Shown: in pieces, positions 1-6,638 of the stretch
Layout: each line of letters opens with the position of its first letter
Numbering within the stretch: position 1 is the stretch's first letter
From: Rhodospirillaceae bacterium
Lineage (GTDB): Bacteria; Pseudomonadota; Alphaproteobacteria; Rhodospirillales; Magnetovibrionaceae
Reading direction: 5' to 3'
Length of the DNA: 9,469 nt
NCBI GenBank assembly: GCA_002401565.1
Contig: NVTL01000025.1
Location: 1,281-10,749, forward strand
Position numbers and translations under genes: made by a program
The notes under the pieces: model-generated
What the model was told of the DNA's origin: nothing
What the model saw: the letters and a program-made list of their open reading frames with translations, nothing else
Databases searched by the model: none

Positions 1-51
1 ACACAGATTCTGCCATGTTTTGACTTAGCCAAACGTAAAGATTTTGCGCTT

Positions 52-612
52 TTAGGTGATCGGGCGTTTTTTCAGGCGAATGTACAAAGCCCCTTCACCG
101 CCATCTTTAGCCGAGGCATGCGTAAAGGCGGTAATCCGCGGGCGATTTTCCCCATCATTTAACCAACGCGGCACGGCTTGGCGCAACACACCCACCGAAC
201 CATCGCCCCGCGTGCCCTTGCCCGTAATCACCAAAACTTCGCGTTTGCCCGCGTACCATGCCCGATCAATAAAATCGGCCAAAGCTGGGCGGGCTTCGTT
301 TTGGGTCATGCCATGCAGATCTAGGCGCGCGGTAATTTTCACCTTGCCGCGACGCAAACGTTTGGCAGTGGATTTGTCCAGACCCGGTTGATCGCCATGA
401 CTTAATTCAGGGAGGGGGATTTTGGGAATCATCGGTACAGTTTCGCGGCGTCGGACCAACGACCGTTTTGGCGGCAGCGGTTGAACATCCATTTCACCGG
501 GCAAAACATCACGACCCGGCAACGGATCAACCGTTTTTTTGACAGCCGTCCACAACGCCGCGTCTTCGGCGGGGGTTTCGACTTTCTGTTTACGGGTCCG
601 TTTTTTGATCAT
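52..612 (-). CDS. Smr-domain protein (MutS2 C-terminal-like putative nuclease)
   Basis: This is a 186-residue stand-alone Smr protein. Residues 1-90 are a low-complexity, basic and proline-rich tail (KKRTRKQK at the start, KRLRRGK at 84-90). The Smr domain follows, with LDLHGM at 97-102, the ITGKG loop at 129-133, GVLRQAVPRWL at 141-151 and GGEGALYI at 171-178. Smr domains of MutS2 and related proteins bind nucleic acid, and several have endonuclease activity; the role of the small alphaproteobacterial form is not settled. The ATG at 612 lies 23 nt inside the end of lutC and has no Shine-Dalgarno sequence in front of it, so translation is probably coupled to lutC. It is the last gene of the minus-strand unit I can see. 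Family assignment is secure; exact function is not. Confidence 0.9.
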   Translation of the reverse strand: MIKKRTRKQKVETPAEDAALWTAVKKTVDPLPGRDVLPGEMDVQPLPPKRSLVRRRETVPMIPKIPLPELSHGDQPGLDKSTAKRLRRGKVKITARLDLHGMTQNEARPALADFIDRAWYAGKREVLVITGKGTRGDGSVGVLRQAVPRWLNDGENRPRITAFTHASAKDGGEGALYIRLKKRPIT

Positions 613-1225
613 CGATCAACAGAATAACAAATTTTCGCGGCCCATGCGCGCCCAATAACATGGTTTGTTCAATGTCGGCCGTGCGCGATGGTCCGGTGAT
701 CCAATTCACCGTGCGCGGCAATTGATCATCATCTTGCAACAAACGCTGCCAAACCGTTTCGTAATTGCCTTCAATGTCTTGGGTGAACAAAACAACCACA
801 TGTACATCGGGGAGAAAATTTAAGGTGGTCGGCGCATCTGATCCAGATCGCATGACAACCGTGCCGGTTTCGGCCACGCCCGCATAGGCCATCGATACCG
901 CCACCAAATCATCGTCTTGGCCCGCGCCAAAATCGATATCAACATCCGCCCAATCAAGGTCTTGCAAAACGGAATGCGGGGCGGCTTTTAATTTTGTGGT
1001 TTTGGCGGCTTTAAGAATGTTCGCCATCGCGCCAACCACATCTGAAATACTTTTCAGGGTGATCACTTCGGCCAAACCGTATTCGGCCTCAATGATAAAC
1101 TTTTCCAGACGCTCAGCGCCTTTGACCAAACCGCGCGCCGGAATCAAAACCGGGTCTAAATTGCGAGGTTCTGGCGTTGAGGCTTTTTTCAAACGGGCCA
1201 AAATTTCTGTGCGGGCGGAACTCAT
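590..1225 (-). CDS. lutC: Lactate utilization protein C (LUD domain)
   Basis: This is a 211-residue LUD-domain protein of the LutC/YkgG family, the third component of the LutABC complex that oxidises L-lactate to pyruvate. Family signatures are visible: AGVAETGTV at 115-123, LNFLPDVH at 135-142, TGPSRTADIE at 177-186 and GAHGP at 192-196. It carries no cysteine cluster, as expected for LutC. It is slightly shorter than the roughly 230-240 residues of the B. subtilis and E. coli proteins, mainly at the N-terminus. The ATG overlaps the lutB stop in an ATGA arrangement, with an AAGGGG Shine-Dalgarno sequence inside the lutB end. Its own last codons overlap the smr start. The function rests on family and on the intact lutAB genes beside it; the substrate is not proven by sequence. 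Confidence 0.93.
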   Translation of the reverse strand: MSSARTEILARLKKASTPEPRNLDPVLIPARGLVKGAERLEKFIIEAEYGLAEVITLKSISDVVGAMANILKAAKTTKLKAAPHSVLQDLDWADVDIDFGAGQDDDLVAVSMAYAGVAETGTVVMRSGSDAPTTLNFLPDVHVVVLFTQDIEGNYETVWQRLLQDDDQLPRTVNWITGPSRTADIEQTMLLGAHGPRKFVILLIDDQKTDP

Positions 1226-2616
1226 CTTTCGCCCCCCTTATAACGGTCCATAAACGTCGAGCCTTGAGGAGCCGGTAAATCAAACGGACGTAGTTTCCCC
1301 ATCAACCGCAAAGCCAACACCGCGGGGCGCATCAACATCCGATACAGACTTGGGCGTTTTGCAAACCACGCCCAAATATTTAAACTCAGGCGCTGCACGC
1401 CGCCCGGATGACCCGCGTCATAAGCCCGATTGCGCCATGTTCTCAGCAACGTTGGCAACGGAATACGCACCGGGCAAACTTCTTCGCATCGTCCGCACAT
1501 GGTGCACGCGTTGGGCAGCAGATGGGCTTCGTCCACACCCACAAAATGCGGCGTTAAGATCGAACCGATGGGGCCGGGATAAACCCAACCATAAGCATGT
1601 CCGCTGACTTTGCCGTAAATCGGGCAATGGTTGATACAGGCCCCGCACCGAATACAGCTGAGCACATCGTGAAGCGGTCCGCCCAAAAGTTCCGAACGAC
1701 GATTGTCCAGCAACACCATATGAAATTGCTCGGGCCCGTCTAAATCTTCAGTCCGTTTGGCACCTGTAAAAAAGGTCGTATAGACACTCATTTCCTGACC
1801 CGTTGCGGTGCGCGCCAGTAACCGCAAAACGGTGTCGGCGTCGTCCAACGTTGGCACCACTTTTTCGATGGACGTTATCGCAATGTGCACAGGCGGTAAA
1901 CATTGAGTCAGGTCGCCATTGCCTTCGTTGGTGACAATCAAAGCCGTTCCGGATTCCGCAATCAAAACATTGGCCCCGGTGATGCCCACATCGGCATTTA
2001 AAAATTTCTGGCGCAATTCTTCGCGCGCCTCATGCACCAACGATGTCGGTTCGCTTAAGTCCCGACCGGGTTTTTGATTTTTATGATGTTCGTGAAAAGT
2101 TTCAGCGACTTGTTCTTTGGAAATGTGAAACGCCGGGGCGATGATGTGGCTGGGCGGTTCATCGCGCAGTTGAATAATGTATTCGCCCAGATCGGTTTCA
2201 ATGGGTTCGATCCCATTTTTGCGCAACTGAGCATTCAGGCCAATTTCTTCCGATATCATCGACTTGCCTTTGGTCACGGTTTTCGCGTCCACAGACTTGC
2301 AAATATCAACGATGATTTTTGCGGCTTCTTTATCGTCCCGCGCCCAGTGTACTTGACCGCCAGCTTTAATCACTTGGGCTTCAAATTGTTCTAAGTATTG
2401 ATCGAGATTTTTCAGTGTATGGGTTTTGATGGCCTTGGCCCGGTCGCGCAGGTCTTGGTATTCCGGCAGTCGGGACATGCCTTTTAAACGTTTTTTTTGA
2501 AAGCCATCTTTTAAGGACCGGGCCAATTGTGCCTGCAAACGATCATCGTCCAGCGCCTTTTTTGCACCCTTTAAAAAGTCATGGCAAAGCGGGTGGTCCT
2601 GGGTGAAATGTTTCAT
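1222..2616 (-). CDS. lutB: Lactate utilization iron-sulfur protein B
   Basis: This is a 464-residue protein of the LutB/YkgF family, thought to be the electron-transferring core of the LutABC L-lactate oxidase. Residues about 70-300 form a LUD domain (for example GITGANVLIAESGTA at 211-225 and LPPVHI at 240-245). Two ferredoxin-type 4Fe-4S motifs follow: Cys321, 324, 327, 331 and Cys371, 374, 377, 381, each CxxCxxCxxxCP. The C-terminal tail (about 390-464) matches the region usual for the family. Length is close to B. subtilis LutB (about 476). The start ATG overlaps the lutA stop (ATGA). The only purine-rich stretch, GAGG, ends just one base before the ATG, too close for normal Shine-Dalgarno use, which suggests coupling to lutA. 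An A8 run encodes part of codons 40-42. Confidence 0.95.
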   Translation of the reverse strand: MKHFTQDHPLCHDFLKGAKKALDDDRLQAQLARSLKDGFQKKRLKGMSRLPEYQDLRDRAKAIKTHTLKNLDQYLEQFEAQVIKAGGQVHWARDDKEAAKIIVDICKSVDAKTVTKGKSMISEEIGLNAQLRKNGIEPIETDLGEYIIQLRDEPPSHIIAPAFHISKEQVAETFHEHHKNQKPGRDLSEPTSLVHEAREELRQKFLNADVGITGANVLIAESGTALIVTNEGNGDLTQCLPPVHIAITSIEKVVPTLDDADTVLRLLARTATGQEMSVYTTFFTGAKRTEDLDGPEQFHMVLLDNRRSELLGGPLHDVLSCIRCGACINHCPIYGKVSGHAYGWVYPGPIGSILTPHFVGVDEAHLLPNACTMCGRCEEVCPVRIPLPTLLRTWRNRAYDAGHPGGVQRLSLNIWAWFAKRPSLYRMLMRPAVLALRLMGKLRPFDLPAPQGSTFMDRYKGGER

Positions 2617-3383
2617 TCCTCAATGCCTTCGATGCCCGGCCCATCGGCCATACCGGCCAAGACTTCGGCAATGTGAAAGACGCGCACTTTTGAGCCGCTT
2701 TTTTTCAGCTTTCCAGACTGGTTCACCAAGCACCCCAAATCAGCGCCCAACAAAACATCGGCCCCGGTATCGTTGACCAAATCGGTTTTTGTTTTGGTGA
2801 TGGCATTTGATACGTCTGGAAATTTGACCGAAAACAAGCCGCCAAATCCGCAACAGGTTTCGGTATCGGCTAATTCTTTAAGCGAAAGTCCGTCCACCGC
2901 GCCCAGCAATTTTCGCGGCTGATCCAACACGCCCAATTCCCGGCGTGATGCACAACTGTCGTGATAGGTCACGGTGTGATTAAAGGTGGCTAAAGAGTCA
3001 TCTAAATTTAAATGATCCGCCAGATACGCTGTTAATTCAAATGTACGCGCGCTTAAATTTTCAGCACGGGTTTTCCAGGTGGGCTCATCTTTAAACAAGT
3101 CAGGATAATGTTTTGCAATCATGCCCGTGCACGATCCGGACGGCGCCACCACATGATCAAAACCTTCAAAGGCTTCGATTACTTGTTTGGCAATCGCCTT
3201 GGCATTTTTTACGTCGCCGGAATTAAACGCAGGTTGTCCGCAACACGTTTGTTTTTCGGGCACGACCACTTTGGCGCCGGCTCGGTCCAATAATCGCAAG
3301 GCGGCAAAGCCCACTGAAGGCCGCATCAGATCCACCATACAGGTGACAAAAAGACCGATTGTCGGCGTTTGTATATCGTTCAT
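2613..3383 (-). CDS. lutA: Lactate utilization protein A (CCG-domain, heterodisulfide-reductase-like)
   Basis: This is a 256-residue member of the LutA/YkgE family, related to the cysteine-rich subunits of heterodisulfide reductase and glycolate oxidase GlcF. Two cysteine-rich (CCG) domains are plain. The first has Cys15, Cys47-48 (QTCCGQPAFNSG) and Cys85 (PSGSC). The second has Cys144 (HDSC), Cys177-178 (TCCGFGG) and Cys218. These cysteines bind an iron-sulfur centre in relatives. In the LutABC complex it takes part in L-lactate oxidation to pyruvate. The start is supported by a good AAGGTGAG Shine-Dalgarno sequence with the core AAGG seven bases before the ATG. The gene begins only 13 nt after the mltA stop, which leaves little room for a separate promoter, so transcription with mltA is likely. 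GlcF-like function is less likely because LutB and LutC follow directly. Confidence 0.94.
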   Translation of the reverse strand: MNDIQTPTIGLFVTCMVDLMRPSVGFAALRLLDRAGAKVVVPEKQTCCGQPAFNSGDVKNAKAIAKQVIEAFEGFDHVVAPSGSCTGMIAKHYPDLFKDEPTWKTRAENLSARTFELTAYLADHLNLDDSLATFNHTVTYHDSCASRRELGVLDQPRKLLGAVDGLSLKELADTETCCGFGGLFSVKFPDVSNAITKTKTDLVNDTGADVLLGADLGCLVNQSGKLKKSGSKVRVFHIAEVLAGMADGPGIEGIEE

Positions 3384-3386
3384 AAG

Positions 3387-3394
3387 CTCACCTT
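3387..3394 (-). promoter_or_regulatory. Shine-Dalgarno sequence of lutA
   Basis: The minus strand reads AAGGTGAG, with seven bases between AAGG and the lutA ATG. It lies in the 13-nt gap after the mltA stop, so lutA can be translated independently while sharing the mltA transcript. Confidence 0.7.
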
Positions 3395-3396
3395 AG

Positions 3397-4626
3397 CTAA
3401 CCGTGCGGCTGGACGGAATGTGGCAAAAGAATAAAATAACGACCGGGGCGTTTCATGTTGCCCGCGCGTTTGGTGGCGCGCGCGCCGGCCCCAAAAAAGA
3501 TATCACCCCGCACCATGCCTTTGATGGCGCCACCCGTATCTTGGGCCACCATCAAACGTTGGAACGGAATATTTTTATTCAAGGGTTCATGTGTTTCTAA
3601 CCACAGCGGTACGCCCAAGGGCAAATACCGTCGATCAATCGCCAACGACCGACCCGCCGTTAAGGATACACCCTGAGCCCCAATTGGACCATCGCCTTTA
3701 AGAATCCGAAAAAAGATATAGCTGGGATTTTTTTGCAACAATTTAGCCCCTTCGACCGGGCGGGCGTCCACCCAATTGCGGATGGCATCCATGGTCAAAC
3801 GATTGGCTGGAATTTCCCCGCTGTCGATCAGAACGCGGCCCACGGATTTATAAGGTTGCCCATTTTTTCCGGCAAAACCGACCCGTTTAATGTCACCGTT
3901 GGCCAGTCTGACCCGGCCCGAACCCTGGATATGTAAAAAGAACGCATCAACAGAGGAATCAACCCACATAATCGGTTTTGTTAAGGGCCCAAGCGCGCCA
4001 GCTTCGATGGCGGTGCGATTGGGATAAGGCCGCAGACGTCCATTTTTGACCCGGCCCCAAATGGTATTGCCGCCCAAATCTTTGTCAAAACTGCCCATGT
4101 TGACGCTGACCAAATCAGTTGGGCGTGCCAAAAGTGGGATTTGATAAGCGCCGCCTTGAACGAGGGAGCCTTTTAATTCGGGTTCATAATATCCGGTGAA
4201 CAAGCCATTTGGAGTTTGGGAATCTTGAACTTCGTAGGGCATAAACCACGTTTCAAAAAACTGTTTGGCAGATAAATGATCTTGCACCGATAAGGTGGCG
4301 GCCACCAAACAGGCGGGTTTCCAATCTTGGACCGTGCCGCTGTTCACCGCACCGTTCACCGCCAGTTTACGAGTGGCGGGCAGGGTTAGAAGTCTGGTGC
4401 AAGATTTTTGAAACGCTTTAAGGGCTTCGCCATGTTGATCTTTTGCCCAACCATTTAAGGCCGCAAAGGTGCGCAAACGCACTTTAACCTTGCTGACAAC
4501 GGGCGGTTCTTCAATTTTAGGAACAACCGGAGACGGAGCAGGGGACGGAGCGGAAGGTTCAGGCGGCGCGGCACACGACGCCAGCAATACCGCCAGACCC
4601 AAAATCGGAAAAAGCGCCCGCCCCAT
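3397..4626 (-). CDS. mltA: Membrane-bound lytic murein transglycosylase A (lipoprotein)
   Basis: This encodes an MltA-family lytic transglycosylase, which cleaves the MurNAc-GlcNAc bond of peptidoglycan to give 1,6-anhydro ends. I place the start at 4626 (409 residues), not at the upstream in-frame ATG at 4701. From 4626 the protein opens with a lipoprotein signal peptide, MGRALFPILGLAVLLASC, with lipobox LASC and lipidated Cys18. The +2 residue is Ala, which favours the outer membrane. A proline/serine-rich linker follows (about 20-45). The MltA domain contains GYYEPEL at 145-151. The C-terminal double-psi barrel (3D) part has AQDTGGAIKG around Asp363 and GDIFFGAG around Asp375, the conserved acidic positions; the second is the likelier match to the E. 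coli catalytic aspartate. It follows tim44 by 10 nt. Confidence 0.94.
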   Translation of the reverse strand: MGRALFPILGLAVLLASCAAPPEPSAPSPAPSPVVPKIEEPPVVSKVKVRLRTFAALNGWAKDQHGEALKAFQKSCTRLLTLPATRKLAVNGAVNSGTVQDWKPACLVAATLSVQDHLSAKQFFETWFMPYEVQDSQTPNGLFTGYYEPELKGSLVQGGAYQIPLLARPTDLVSVNMGSFDKDLGGNTIWGRVKNGRLRPYPNRTAIEAGALGPLTKPIMWVDSSVDAFFLHIQGSGRVRLANGDIKRVGFAGKNGQPYKSVGRVLIDSGEIPANRLTMDAIRNWVDARPVEGAKLLQKNPSYIFFRILKGDGPIGAQGVSLTAGRSLAIDRRYLPLGVPLWLETHEPLNKNIPFQRLMVAQDTGGAIKGMVRGDIFFGAGARATKRAGNMKRPGRYFILLPHSVQPHG

Positions 4627-4632
4627 TTTTAA

Positions 4633-4638
4633 CCCCTT
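4633..4638 (-). promoter_or_regulatory. Shine-Dalgarno sequence that fixes the mltA start
   Basis: The minus strand reads AAGGGG six bases before the ATG at 4626 and overlaps the tim44 stop codon (TAA followed by GGGG). The longer reading frame from 4701 would put 25 extra residues in front of a textbook lipoprotein signal peptide, so the downstream start is preferred. Confidence 0.75.
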
Positions 4639-5350
4639 AAGAAAGTGACCCGGTACCCACCAAGGTCCAGTTGGGATTGCGAGATTTTGTTGACCGCGCA
4701 AAAGTCCAATAATCGGTGGCGTTGATCACTTTGGTTGGATCGCCTTCGATGACCGAGCCTTCGCTGTCCAACAACGCACTGATTTGTTCCGATACAAATT
4801 TCACGGTGACGTGAGCCTCGCGGCTATCCATATAGGCTTCGACCAATTCGGTTTCGCCAATGCCCACCAAAGTTTCTTGCAAAGTTTGTCCACGGGTTTC
4901 GCGGTCTTCGATGGCTCCGGCAAAACCGCCGTACACATCGGAACTCAGCAATGGTTTTAAGGTTTTGGTATTCCCTTCGGCATACGCGTTCAAAATCATT
5001 TCAAAAGCAAAATTAGCGCCTTCTAAGAAATCTTTTGCGTGAAATTCTGGGTCGGCTTCGCGAATAGCGGCGACACCATCGGCCAAAGCGCCTTCGAACT
5101 GTATATCATCATCTTTGGGCTCGTCTTGAGGCACATACGGATCAACATCCGGCGCCTCAATACGGGCGCCAGGCATGGCAATTACATTGTCATTTTCAGA
5201 ATCTTGAGCGGGTTTAGAAGGATCAGAGTTAAAACCTTCGTCCTTTTTATCATTGCCATCAAAACCATCACGGCTTCCCAAGGCTCCGCGCAGGCGCAAA
5301 ACCAGAAAAACCACAATCAGGGCCATAAGAATGATGTCGAAAATTTGCAT
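4637..5350 (-). CDS. Tim44-like (TimA family) membrane-anchored protein
   Basis: This is a 237-residue protein with one N-terminal membrane segment (about residues 5-20, IFDIILMALIVVFLVLRL core), then a charged, disordered linker rich in Asp, Asn and Lys (about 25-82), then a Tim44-like domain to the end. Within the domain, KDFLEGANFAFEMIL at 106-120, ETRGQTLQETLVGI near 151-164 and TDYWTFARS at 212-220 are typical. Tim44 domains are found in mitochondrial Tim44 and in alphaproteobacterial TimA; the bacterial proteins are inner-membrane anchored and their exact role is unclear. It heads the left-hand unit and is divergent from fxsA. The ATG is preceded by only a weak GGAC sequence. Family confidence is high; any role in membrane or envelope protein handling is inferred from relatives and from the mltA neighbour. 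Confidence 0.88.
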   Translation of the reverse strand: MQIFDIILMALIVVFLVLRLRGALGSRDGFDGNDKKDEGFNSDPSKPAQDSENDNVIAMPGARIEAPDVDPYVPQDEPKDDDIQFEGALADGVAAIREADPEFHAKDFLEGANFAFEMILNAYAEGNTKTLKPLLSSDVYGGFAGAIEDRETRGQTLQETLVGIGETELVEAYMDSREAHVTVKFVSEQISALLDSEGSVIEGDPTKVINATDYWTFARSTKSRNPNWTLVGTGSLS

Positions 5351-5384
5351 GTCGGTGTCCGTTTTGTGTTCGTGTTTTCAGTTT

Positions 5385-5408
5385 GGCTATGGTCAGGGTG
5401 ACCTAGCC
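5385..5408. repeat. Inverted repeat with one bulged base in the divergent region
   Basis: The arms are GGCTA-t-GGTCA and TGACC-TAGCC around a GGG centre. This gives ten complementary base pairs interrupted only by a single unpaired T at 5390. It could be an operator for a dimeric regulator or, if the minus-strand start lies near 5407, a hairpin at the 5' end of the tim44 mRNA. On the plus strand it is followed by a partly T-rich stretch, but that is too weak to call a terminator. Confidence 0.55.
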
Positions 5409-5422
5409 TTGTTATTAGATAA

Positions 5423-5457
5423 GCCTAAGCATCACATAGGGCAAGGCATAAGCATCA
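5423..5457. repeat. Two 12-nt direct repeats upstream of fxsA
   Basis: GCCTAAGCATCA (5423-5434) and GCATAAGCATCA (5446-5457) match at 11 of 12 positions and are 23 bases apart start to start, about two helical turns. The second copy ends two bases before the fxsA ATG. This geometry would suit a protein binding twice on the same DNA face, but chance or a small tandem duplication is also possible. Confidence 0.5.
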
Positions 5458-5459
5458 TT

Positions 5460-5945
5460 ATGGGTTTGATTGTTCTTTTCACGTTTATTGCGATACCGCT
5501 GATCGAAATTGGCCTGTTCATCCAAGTCGGTGAACAAATTGGTCTGTGGCCGACCATTGCCGTGGTCGTTGTTACGGCCGTAATCGGCACAACTTTGTTG
5601 CGCATACAAGGTCTAAGTGCCCTAAATCGTTTGCAAAACAGCTTAAGCGCCGGAGAGACTCCCCTGGACACGGTGTTTGATGGGTTTTGTCTTTTGGCCG
5701 CTGGGTTTTTATTGCTGACACCGGGCTTTTTTACCGATGGCGTGGGCTTTTTATTGTTTGTGCCGCCCATCCGAACCTTGTTGAGAAAATATTTAGGTCG
5801 AAAAATTCAAGTGCAACAGGCTCAATATGGCTCCCCTTCAAACCAAGCACCGGGCCCTGATGATATTATTGATGGCGATTGGCAAGATGTGACGCCAAAA
5901 GACGCCGATAAATCCTTACCCAAAAATAACAACAAATTGGACTAA
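5460..5945 (+). CDS. fxsA: FxsA family membrane protein
   Basis: This is a 161-residue FxsA-family protein. The E. coli member is a cytoplasmic-membrane protein whose overproduction relieves F-plasmid exclusion of phage T7; its normal job is unknown. Hydrophobic segments lie at about 3-21, 27-48 and 72-101, with family landmarks PLIEIGLFIQVG at 13-24, GTTLLRIQG at 43-51, the LLLTPGFFTD turn at 84-93 and FVPPIR at 100-105. A polar tail ends with DIIDGDWQDV, resembling the acidic motif at the end of other FxsA proteins. The reading frame is open upstream to 5253, but that part lies antisense to tim44 and does not look like FxsA, so I start at the ATG at 5460. The nearest AAGG is 13 bases away, a poor ribosome site. 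secB follows after 84 bases. Confidence 0.88.
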   Translation: MGLIVLFTFIAIPLIEIGLFIQVGEQIGLWPTIAVVVVTAVIGTTLLRIQGLSALNRLQNSLSAGETPLDTVFDGFCLLAAGFLLLTPGFFTDGVGFLLFVPPIRTLLRKYLGRKIQVQQAQYGSPSNQAPGPDDIIDGDWQDVTPKDADKSLPKNNNKLD

Positions 5946-6016
5946 CGCGTAAATTCATGATAGCGAAAGTCTTAATACTCACATAAAAATTTAAGCGGCT
6001 TCATCGGCCCCTACAC

Positions 6017-6023
6017 AAAAGGA
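6017..6023 (+). promoter_or_regulatory. Shine-Dalgarno sequence of secB
   Basis: AAAAGGA sits six bases before the secB ATG and supports the chosen start. The rest of the 84-base gap after fxsA (5946-6029) shows no clear terminator hairpin and no convincing promoter, so read-through from fxsA is possible. Confidence 0.75.
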
Positions 6024-6029
6024 TTAATT

Positions 6030-6572
6030 ATGAACGATAAACCTGAAAACGGCGCCGCCGAAGAACAACAAGTCGCCCCCCTAACCGTCAATGGCCAATA
6101 CATCAAAGACTTGTCTTTTGAATCCCCAAATGCACCCACCATTTTAACCGAATTGCAAAACGCGCAACCCAACGTAAACGTAAACGTTGATGTGAATGCG
6201 GTAAAATTAGAAGGCCCCGAAGGCGTTAATCTTTTTGAAGTCACTTTGGACATTACGGCCGATTTGAAACTGGAAGAAAAAGTCGGCTTTATTTTGGAAC
6301 TTAAATACGCCGGTGTTTTCACCCTGAATGTTCCCGACGAACACATCAACGCAATTTTGTTGATTGAATGCCCCCGGATGTTGTTCCCGTATGCCCGCAA
6401 CTTGATTTCCGATACCACGCGCGATGGCGGTTTTGTTCCGTTGTTCTTGCAACCCATCGATTTCGCCGGCATGTACCAAGCCAACGCTTTAAAGGCCGCC
6501 GATGACGCCATCGAAGACACCGAAAAAGTGATCGCTGAAAAAAGTGATGATGATTCAAAAACCGTCAATTAA
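6030..6572 (+). CDS. secB: Protein-export chaperone SecB
   Basis: This is a 180-residue SecB, the cytosolic homotetrameric chaperone that keeps precursor proteins unfolded and delivers them to SecA at the Sec translocon. Conserved stretches are QYIKDLSFESPNAP at 23-36, the alternating VNVNVDVN beta strand at 48-55, LKYAGVFTL at 91-99 and CPRMLFPYARNLISD at 114-128, then GGFVPLFLQPIDF at 133-145. The N-terminal Ala/Glu-rich leader and the acidic, Ser/Asp-rich C-terminal tail make it a little longer than E. coli SecB (155), which is common in Alphaproteobacteria. It has a good ribosome site and ends 17 bases before a strong hairpin terminator. It converges on dnaQ. Confidence 0.97.
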   Translation: MNDKPENGAAEEQQVAPLTVNGQYIKDLSFESPNAPTILTELQNAQPNVNVNVDVNAVKLEGPEGVNLFEVTLDITADLKLEEKVGFILELKYAGVFTLNVPDEHINAILLIECPRMLFPYARNLISDTTRDGGFVPLFLQPIDFAGMYQANALKAADDAIEDTEKVIAEKSDDDSKTVN

Positions 6573-6589
6573 TCGGTTTTATGATGTTT

Positions 6590-6620
6590 AAAAAAGCGTC
6601 TCTGCGGAGGCGCTTTTTTT
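6590..6620. terminator. Bidirectional rho-independent terminator between secB and dnaQ
   Basis: The stem GCGTCTC / GAGGCGC (one T-G wobble) closes a TGCG loop. It is flanked by six A on the left and seven T on the right, so both strands read as a GC stem followed by a U run. It lies between the secB stop (6572) and the dnaQ stop (6639), and can end transcription of both converging units. Confidence 0.9.
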
Positions 6621-6638
6621 ATGTCAAACTTTTATATA

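Larger units (their letters stand above)
5351..5459. promoter_or_regulatory. Divergent control region between tim44 and fxsA
   Basis: This 109-base gap must carry the start signals for both directions. On the minus strand, TTGCCC (5439-5444) and TCTAAT (5414-5419) form a possible -35/-10 pair, but the spacer is 19 bases, longer than ideal. On the plus strand, TTGTTA (5409-5414) has a weak TCACAT 17 bases downstream. Neither pair is strong. The region also contains the dyad at 5385-5408 and the direct repeat at 5423-5457, listed separately. That it is a promoter region follows from the divergent arrangement; the hexamers are guesses. Confidence 0.45.

Noticed and set aside
20..25. TTGACT as a -35 element in the first 51 bases
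   Set aside because: No acceptable -10 hexamer follows at 16-18 bases, and it would fire into the 3' end of smr.
2491..2498. Run of eight A (minus strand) early in lutB as a possible slippage or phase-variation site
   Set aside because: Eight bases encoding Gln-Lys-Lys is short for a contingency tract, other Lys-rich spots nearby have similar runs, and the frame is intact.
4627..4701. 25-codon upstream extension of mltA overlapping tim44
   Set aside because: It would bury a complete lipoprotein signal peptide inside the protein; the start at 4626 has its own AAGGGG ribosome site.
5039..5401. 120-codon open frame antisense to the start of tim44
   Set aside because: It mirrors the tim44 linker and membrane segment and has no ribosome site or recognisable domain.
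5253..5459. 69-codon upstream extension of the fxsA frame
   Set aside because: The extension is basic, unlike FxsA N-termini, lies over the tim44 gene and would place the real first membrane segment internally; the ATG at 5460 gives a family-typical start.
6171..6188. Tandem ACGTAA repeat inside secB
   Set aside because: It simply encodes the alternating VNVNV beta strand conserved in SecB; no sign of a regulatory or recombination role.
6011..6568. 185-codon open frame antisense to secB
   Set aside because: secB is unmistakable on the other strand with a good ribosome site and terminator; the antisense product has no recognisable domain and is a codon-bias shadow.
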